A stretch of 64,000 nt of DNA from JBMYYR01 sp965243605. GTDB taxonomy: Bacteria > Bacteroidota > Bacteroidia > Flavobacteriales > CAJXXR01. The notes beneath the pieces were generated by a model. The model did no database searches, was not told where the DNA came from, and saw nothing but the letters and a program-made list of their open reading frames with translations. The DNA is taken from contig CBDEVQ010000098.1 of NCBI GenBank assembly GCA_965243605.1, positions 5,103 to 69,102 of the forward strand. Direction: 5' to 3'. Both the position numbers and the translations under genes were made by a program. Shown in pieces: positions 58,494 through 64,000 of this stretch (positions within the stretch are counted from its first letter, which is position 1; every line of letters starts with the position of its first letter).

Positions 58494-58587
58494 GTTTGTT
58501 GGTAATTCTATATTGTATAACCTATTATATTTACTGTAATGTAGCTAAATTTAATGAGTATTGTTATACCTTATTTTATTTATATTT

Positions 58588-58637
58588 AAAAAGACCTTCT
58601 CTCTGTTCTTAATTAAGAACAGAGAGAAGGTCTTTTT
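58588..58637. terminator. Strong terminator after the TPR gene
   Basis: A perfect 23-bp stem (58588-58610 with 58615-58637) and AATT loop, flanked by A and T runs; on the minus strand it ends the TPR gene 12 bases beyond its stop. Confidence 0.92.
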
Positions 58638-58648
58638 ATTATTCTTAT

Positions 58649-60580
58649 TTATCTACAAATAACAGTAATAAGTTCATAGGCCTCTTGTTTACCTAATTCT
58701 CCTGCAATACTTAAATACTTACATGCTTCGTCAAACCGATCTAACTTGTAGTTTATTAACGCTAAGTTATAGGCTATTTCCTTCTCATTATTATTGATTA
58801 AAAAGGCTTTTTCTAACAATTCAATGGCTGCTTCTACTTTTTGCTGCTGAGCCATAAATAACGCGTAATTGTAATATACAAAATCGGCATTCTCTTGAGC
58901 TTTTATGGCTTTATTGAAATATTTATGAATAAGTAAATTTAATCGTTTTGCCTCTTTAGTATCCTCTAGTTTATCTGTATTTAAAAGGAATCCTGGGGTT
59001 TCTTTATTTTTTTCAACTTCCCATTTTACCCAATAAATTTGGGCCATTAAACTGTTTCCTAAAGCGTGATTAGGTGCTAAATGTAATAATTGAGTCAATG
59101 TTTCTTCCGCTTTGTCAAGTTTAAAATTCTGATAATACAGAAGTGCCTTAATGAGAACTAGATTATTTGTCTTATTGTTTTCAAGAATTAAAGAATCTAT
59201 CGTATTCAATGAAAGTTCTAGATCTAATTCATCTATGTGTTCTGATTGTGTTCCTAGGTTTAACCTAAATGGATACAGCTCAATTTGATCTACAGACTTT
59301 AATAATTTCGATTTAAACTGAACCTCAGGATCTAAAGCCACCACAAAATTGGTTACATTTAATTGAACATGTTGAGATAATCTCAATTCATTTTTTAATT
59401 GGGTGTTTTTATCGGCGTCTTCTTTATCTACTGGTTTTAGAGATAAATATTTTTGTTTCCAAGAATATTGTTTCTCCTGAGGATAGTTTCGTTCTGGAGA
59501 ATTATAAAACACATAGAGTTCGTCTTCTTTTTGTGCTAGTTTAAGCTTATTCTGTCTAAGGTATACCTCCGATTTAATTTTATAGGTTTCAGGAAATTCT
59601 TCAAAAATATTGGATGACCTTTTTAATAATTTTAAGGCTTTTGTATACTGTTTCTTTTGGATGTTAATTTTAGCCAATTCATTAATTATTAATACATTTT
59701 TTGGCATTTGTTCAGATAAAAGCGATAACTCATTTAGAGCCTCACTTAACCTATCTTGTTTCCATAATTCTATTCCTTTTAAATATAAGGCTTGGGTATG
59801 GTAAGGATTTTCTGAAAGGATTTCTTCTATTAAATGCATGGCTTTAGAAGATTTATCCAATTTATGGTAGTTAAAGGCCATAATGTATTTTGCCTCTAAA
59901 TTATCGGCATTTATATAAGTCGATATATATTGGGCATCTTTAAGCGCACTTTTATAATCTTCTTTAGATTGAAAAAGTTCAGCGCGAATAAGATAATCTT
60001 TTTCTAAATCGGCCTTTTTTTCAATTAATACTAATATATCATCCATAGCGTCGTCATAACGCTCTTGGTTTTTGTAACATTCTACTCTTAACCGAATCGC
60101 TTTCAATTGTAAGGCGTTTAAACCTAAACATTTGTTAATATCATCTATACTCGCATCAAATTGATTGATTTGAAAATAAGAAATAGCACGATGAAAATAA
60201 GCTTCGGCGTTTAGACTGTCTTGTTCTAGACTTTTATTTAAGCTTTGTATTCCAGATAATAATTTACCCGAGTTTATTTGAACCAATGCCAGGTTATGAA
60301 AAGCTTCTGGATAGAAAGGTTTATAGTAGGTTGCTTTTCTCAAATCGATCTCTGCACCTAAAAAGTCGCTTAATGCAAATTTACTTAACCCTCTAAAATA
60401 AAGCACCTTGTACTGATCCTCACTCTTATCAATAAGTGCATTAAAAAAAGGTATAGCCTGTTTATAATTTTTTTGATTGTACTTCTGCATACCTAACTGA
60501 AATTCATTTTCAGGTTTTATTTGGGCATTTACAAGCGTTGTAAACACCAAACATATGAACAGCAAGGAAGATTTAAACAT
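58649..60580 (-). CDS. Tetratricopeptide-repeat protein
   Basis: 643 residues with a signal peptide (LVFTTLVNAQ, cleavage near residue 19) and at least ten TPR motifs through residues 25-370 and 480-640 (for example ALYLKGIELWKQDRLSEALNEL). A non-repeat section at about 360-470 separates two TPR blocks. TPRs bind partner proteins; the partner here is unknown. It is separately terminated from the TraB/GT4/M1 unit. Confidence 0.88.
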   Translation of the reverse strand: MFKSSLLFICLVFTTLVNAQIKPENEFQLGMQKYNQKNYKQAIPFFNALIDKSEDQYKVLYFRGLSKFALSDFLGAEIDLRKATYYKPFYPEAFHNLALVQINSGKLLSGIQSLNKSLEQDSLNAEAYFHRAISYFQINQFDASIDDINKCLGLNALQLKAIRLRVECYKNQERYDDAMDDILVLIEKKADLEKDYLIRAELFQSKEDYKSALKDAQYISTYINADNLEAKYIMAFNYHKLDKSSKAMHLIEEILSENPYHTQALYLKGIELWKQDRLSEALNELSLLSEQMPKNVLIINELAKINIQKKQYTKALKLLKRSSNIFEEFPETYKIKSEVYLRQNKLKLAQKEDELYVFYNSPERNYPQEKQYSWKQKYLSLKPVDKEDADKNTQLKNELRLSQHVQLNVTNFVVALDPEVQFKSKLLKSVDQIELYPFRLNLGTQSEHIDELDLELSLNTIDSLILENNKTNNLVLIKALLYYQNFKLDKAEETLTQLLHLAPNHALGNSLMAQIYWVKWEVEKNKETPGFLLNTDKLEDTKEAKRLNLLIHKYFNKAIKAQENADFVYYNYALFMAQQQKVEAAIELLEKAFLINNNEKEIAYNLALINYKLDRFDEACKYLSIAGELGKQEAYELITVICR

Positions 60581-60719
60581 GTCTGAGATTTTGAGATCCT
60601 AAATTTAAAAACAATTTTTAATACTTATTCTTTAATTAACCAGATAAAACTTAATAATTGCTAATGTTCGTTTGCAGATATAAGAAGTCATTCTAATGGG
60701 TTATTTTTTTCCATTAAAA

Positions 60720-60750
60720 TTGGAGCTATATTTTCATTTTAGTACATTTG
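60720..60750 (+). promoter_or_regulatory. Promoter of the DUF2867 gene
   Basis: TTG (60720-60722), spacer of about 20, TACATTTG (60743-60750): a full match to the Bacteroidota consensus. It lies 17 bases before ATG 60768. Confidence 0.75.
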
Positions 60751-60767
60751 CACTAAATTATAAATAA

Positions 60768-61253
60768 ATGAAAACCAAAGAAGAACATATTAAGACCAAT
60801 ATAAAGCCTTCATTTTATATTAATACGATAGATTTTGAGGATACTTTTTCAACCATTAATCATAAAGACTCCTTAGAATCTATTACTCGATTGGTTTTTG
60901 CAACCATGCCTAAATGGGTTGAAGGGCTTATGAAGCTAAGAAATGTAATGGTAAAATTGATTGGACTATCGTCTGAAAAACCAAAAGATTATAACGAATC
61001 ATTTGCCATAGGTGGATATATCGGTTTCTTTAAGATCATGAGTTTGTCTGAAACAGAAATCGTAATGGGTGCAGATGATGATCATCTTAATTTTAGAGCT
61101 GTAATTACTTTACAACCTTCACAAACCTATAATGTATTTGTTACAACATTGGTAGAATATAATAACAAGAAAGGAAAAGTCTATATGAATATTATTAAAC
61201 CATTTCACAGACTTGTTGTTAAACGTATGGTAAAACAAGCCTATAAAAACTAA
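60768..61253 (+). CDS. DUF2867 protein
   Basis: 161 residues, cytosolic, START-like fold expected. The FAIGGYIGFFKIMSLSETEIVMGADDDHLNFRAVITL block is typical of DUF2867. Family role unknown. Own promoter, convergent terminator at its end. Confidence 0.8.
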   Translation: MKTKEEHIKTNIKPSFYINTIDFEDTFSTINHKDSLESITRLVFATMPKWVEGLMKLRNVMVKLIGLSSEKPKDYNESFAIGGYIGFFKIMSLSETEIVMGADDDHLNFRAVITLQPSQTYNVFVTTLVEYNNKKGKVYMNIIKPFHRLVVKRMVKQAYKN

Positions 61254-61289
61254 AATGGAGTTTATGATTAACATCACAAACTCCATTTT
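61252..61289. terminator. Bidirectional terminator
   Basis: A 12-bp stem (AAAATGGAGTTT with AAACTCCATTTT) between convergent genes. Confidence 0.8.
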
Positions 61290-61293
61290 TATT

Positions 61294-61497
61294 TTATTGA
61301 TCTTTTTTAGATTCTTCTTCTTGCTTCCTTTTTCTAACTAGTAATAACACAATGATTGGTGTTAATAAAAAATAGGTAAAAGGATGTATTGGCGAAATTA
61401 CTCCAGATGATCCAAGCAGATATATCATTCCACTTAAAAGGCAGGCTACAGCAATTTCAATAACTATAGCGTAAGGTTTATCTTGAAAATCAAACAT
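61294..61497 (-). CDS. Small membrane protein, unknown
   Basis: 67 residues with two hydrophobic segments (about 12-28 and 36-52) and a basic-acidic tail. It is 5 bases downstream of ettA on the same strand, so it is probably co-transcribed. Confidence 0.6.
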   Translation of the reverse strand: MFDFQDKPYAIVIEIAVACLLSGMIYLLGSSGVISPIHPFTYFLLTPIIVLLLVRKRKQEEESKKDQ

Positions 61498-61502
61498 ATT
61501 TA

Positions 61503-63185
61503 CTATTGTCTTAGTTTTCTATACTTAATACGTTTAGGAACTAAATCTCCTTTACGCGCTTTATAATTTTCTTCGTATTCAGAATATGTTCCTTCAAAGT
61601 ATACAACATCTGAGTTTCCTTCGAAAGCCAAAATGTGTGTACAAATACGATCTAAGAACCAACGGTCGTGAGAAATAACTACGGCACATCCTGCAAATTT
61701 CTCTAACCCTTCTTCTAATGCTCTTAATGTATTAACATCTAAATCATTGGTAGGCTCATCTAATAGTAAAACGTTTCCTTCTTGCTTTAACGCCATCGCT
61801 AAATGTAAACGGTTTCTTTCACCTCCAGAAAGTACTTTTACTTTTTTACTTTGATCTGCTCCATTGAAATTAAAACGAGAAACCCAAGCTCTAGCGTTCA
61901 TTCGGATTCCTCCAACTTCTACCATTTCTTCTCCTCCTCCAATATTTTCAAAGATCGTTTTCTCTGGATCTATATCTCCATGATCTTGATCGACATATGA
62001 CCATTTTACAGTTTCACCAACTTTAAAAGATCCTTCGTCTGGAGTTTCTAACCCCATAATCATTTTAAACAATGTCGATTTACCTGCACCGTTTGGTCCT
62101 ACAATACCAACAATTCCTGCTGGTGGTAAACTAAAGTTTAATCCTTCGTATAATAATTTATCTCCAAAGGCTTTTTTAATATCAGTTGCTTCAAGCACTA
62201 CATTTCCTAAACGTGGTCCGTTTGGAATAAATATCTCTAACTTTTGTTCTTTTTCTCGAACATCTTCATTTAAAAGATTGTTGTAGTTTTTGATACGGGC
62301 TTTAGATTTAGATCCACGTCCTTTAGGAGACATCTTAATCCATTCTAACTCTCGTTCCAGTGTTTTTTGACGTTTAGACGCTTGTTTATCTTGTTGTGCT
62401 AAACGTTTAGATTTTTGATCTAACCATGATGAATAATTTCCTTTCCATGGAATTCCTTCTCCACGGTCTAATTCTAAAATCCAACCTGCAACATTATCTA
62501 AGAAATATCTATCGTGAGTAATTGCAATTACAGTTCCTTGGTACGATTGTAAATGTTGCTCTAACCAGTGAATAGATTCAGCATCTAAGTGGTTAGTTGG
62601 CTCATCTAATAATAATACATCTGGTTGTTGTAATAATAATCTACAAAGTGCAACTCGACGTTTCTCTCCTCCAGATAAGTGTTCAATCTTAGCTTCAGAA
62701 GGTGGTGTTCTTAAAGCATCCATAGCCGTTTCTAACTTACTTTCAAGATTCCAAGCATCCATTTGCTCAATCTTTTCAGTTAGTACAGCTTGTTCATCCA
62801 TCAATTTTTGCATGGCATCTGGATTATCTAAAATCTCTGGCTCACAAAATTTCTGATTAATGGCTTCGTAATCTTCTAATACTTTAACCGTTTCAGCAGC
62901 TCCTTCTTTAACAACATCCATCACTGTTTTGTTAGGATCTAATTTAGGTTCTTGCTCTAGGTATCCAACTGTATATCCTTTTGCCCATTGTAAATTACCT
63001 TGAAATTCTTTTTCAATTCCAGCAATAATCTTTAAAACAGTAGATTTACCAGCACCGTTTAATCCAAGAATACCAATTTTCGCTCCATAAAAGAATGATA
63101 AATGTATGTTCTTTAAAACGGTTTTATTTGTATAACTTTTTGTGATCCCCTGCATGGAGAAAATCACTTTCTTATCGTCGGACAT
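61503..63185 (-). CDS. ettA: Energy-dependent translational throttle protein EttA (ABC-F ATPase)
   Basis: 560 residues, matching EttA length. Two ABC domains: Walker A GLNGAGKST (about 43) and GPNGAGKST (about 350), signatures LSGGEKRRV and LSGGERNRL, Walker B/DEPTN-H/D-LD in both. The insert arm between them and the KMSPKGRGSKSKARI linker fit ABC-F proteins that bind the ribosomal E site and gate elongation by ATP/ADP state. Confidence 0.95.
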   Translation of the reverse strand: MSDDKKVIFSMQGITKSYTNKTVLKNIHLSFFYGAKIGILGLNGAGKSTVLKIIAGIEKEFQGNLQWAKGYTVGYLEQEPKLDPNKTVMDVVKEGAAETVKVLEDYEAINQKFCEPEILDNPDAMQKLMDEQAVLTEKIEQMDAWNLESKLETAMDALRTPPSEAKIEHLSGGEKRRVALCRLLLQQPDVLLLDEPTNHLDAESIHWLEQHLQSYQGTVIAITHDRYFLDNVAGWILELDRGEGIPWKGNYSSWLDQKSKRLAQQDKQASKRQKTLERELEWIKMSPKGRGSKSKARIKNYNNLLNEDVREKEQKLEIFIPNGPRLGNVVLEATDIKKAFGDKLLYEGLNFSLPPAGIVGIVGPNGAGKSTLFKMIMGLETPDEGSFKVGETVKWSYVDQDHGDIDPEKTIFENIGGGEEMVEVGGIRMNARAWVSRFNFNGADQSKKVKVLSGGERNRLHLAMALKQEGNVLLLDEPTNDLDVNTLRALEEGLEKFAGCAVVISHDRWFLDRICTHILAFEGNSDVVYFEGTYSEYEENYKARKGDLVPKRIKYRKLRQ

Positions 63186-63499
63186 GTTTTTTATTTTTCA
63201 ATTTCGAATGACAAATATCGTGAATATTTTTGGATTGGTATTCTTAGATAATATATAGGTTTAACATTTCTACTGCTTCTAAACTTATCATCAATAATAT
63301 TTGGATTTTTTGATCATAAATCATTCATAAATCCAATGTGCCATCCTGCAATGTAATGGTATTGTCGTCTTTTTGTATTCAGAACGCATTGTTTCCCTAC
63401 AATGTATCGTACTTTTTAGGTAATTAGTGGTTATAACTTCTTTTCTACAAATTAATTATTTAAATTTAGATCCCCTTTATTTATTTTTATCTAAGTACT
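63186..63499. other. Intergenic stretch of 314 bases
   Basis: Between divergent ettA and the BNR-repeat gene. I see no gene, strong hairpin or clear promoter match. Confidence 0.5.
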
Positions 63500-64000
63500 A
63501 TGAAACCAGCTTCTTATTTCCCCCATATTGTAGGGTTATCAATTCTCGCAATATTATCTACAAGTTGTAACCAATCTTCTTCGGAAGGGTTATCGCAAAA
63601 TATACCACAAAAGCATGAAGAGACTAAATCTCACAATCCAAATGATTTATGGTTGCAACAACGATCATTTAACGAATCTTTTAATCCCAAAGCCTATATT
63701 TCGAGTTTAGAAAGCGTAAAAGAATTTAACGCTCGAGGTAAATATTTTAAAGCCAGTGCAGATGATTTAGATGAGGATTGGACTTCTGAAGGTCCTGGTA
63801 ATATTGGTGGACGTTTTAATACTTTAGCCAATTCACCTACAGATCCGAATACTATTTATGCAGGTGCTGCCAATGGTGGTATTTTTAAAACAACAGATGG
63901 TGGTACAACCTGGAATCCCATTTTTGACGATCAAGCTTATTTAGCCATTAGTGTTATTGCTGTAGATCCGAATGATGCCAATATTGTTTACGCCGGAACT
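63500..64000 (+). CDS. BNR/sortilin-like beta-propeller lipoprotein, cut by window end
   Basis: First 167 residues. Lipoprotein signal with Cys at residue 23 (LSTSCNQSS). From residue 95 a repeat-type propeller begins: EGPGNIGGRFNTLANSPTDP, IYAGAANGGIFKTTDGGTTWNP (an Asp-box-like SxDGGxTW motif), then IAVDPNDANIVYAGT. This matches large secreted Bacteroidota proteins with sortilin/BNR repeats, many of which carry a C-terminal sorting domain; the C-terminus is not in the window. Confidence 0.85.
   Translation, partial: MKPASYFPHIVGLSILAILSTSCNQSSSEGLSQNIPQKHEETKSHNPNDLWLQQRSFNESFNPKAYISSLESVKEFNARGKYFKASADDLDEDWTSEGPGNIGGRFNTLANSPTDPNTIYAGAANGGIFKTTDGGTTWNPIFDDQAYLAISVIAVDPNDANIVYAGT

Overview
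The window is AT-rich chromosome of a Bacteroidota bacterium, most likely Flavobacteriaceae. The basis is the gene families (a Rho with a long K/P-rich N-terminal extension, methionine synthase split into two genes, RluF, DUF559 and WG-repeat proteins), the near absence of Shine-Dalgarno sequences, and several start regions carrying the Bacteroidota promoter signature TTG-N19-21-TAnnTTTG. No rRNA, tRNA or CRISPR array was seen.

Layout. 0-12 kb is housekeeping: pheT, a small P-loop ATPase, recQ (two frameshifts), fmt, a cysteine-dioxygenase-like cupin, an SPFH/stomatin protein, rho and rluF. 12-18.4 kb is a tripartite RND efflux operon (TolC-like outer-membrane protein, lipoprotein adaptor, AcrB-like pump) followed by a DUF2892 membrane protein. 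18.5-23.4 kb holds small secreted and membrane proteins, a short-chain dehydrogenase with an in-frame stop, a DsbA-like lipoprotein and an AraC-family regulator. 23.4-28.2 kb is a methionine operon on the minus strand (metH part 1, metH part 2, metF) behind a recognisable promoter and a SAM-I (S-box) riboswitch; metH part 2 carries about seven single-base insertions.

28.29-29.56 kb is a striking array of about 17 tandem units of about 75 bp, each with two G+C-rich hairpins, ending next to a broken IS200-like/REP-associated (Y1) transposase. From there to 34.1 kb every recognisable gene (DUF2071, an unknown protein, a WG-repeat protein, a 2Fe-2S ferredoxin, an HU-like protein) is broken by indels. 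mfd at 34.55 kb is intact again. 41.9-43.4 kb contains two almost identical DUF559 endonuclease-like genes in a 649-bp tandem duplication; each gene is bracketed by inverted repeats that themselves contain the palindrome CCCCTCTTGAGAGGGG.

43.4-64 kb: a serine hydrolase with an in-frame stop, several unknown proteins, a beta-1,3-glucanase-like protein without signal peptide, a flavodoxin-fold oxidoreductase, a Crp/Fnr regulator, a frameshifted RDD protein, a Cys/Met-metabolism PLP enzyme, an M1 peptidase overlapping a GT4 glycosyltransferase, a 1172-residue TraB/GumN protein, a TPR protein, DUF2867, the ABC-F protein EttA, and the start of a large BNR-repeat lipoprotein cut by the window end.

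The two most interesting objects are the hairpin array with its transposase remnant and the DUF559/inverted-repeat element. The many broken genes are either real decay or local consensus errors: in metH and recQ the changes that could be resolved all look like one-base insertions, mostly in homopolymers.
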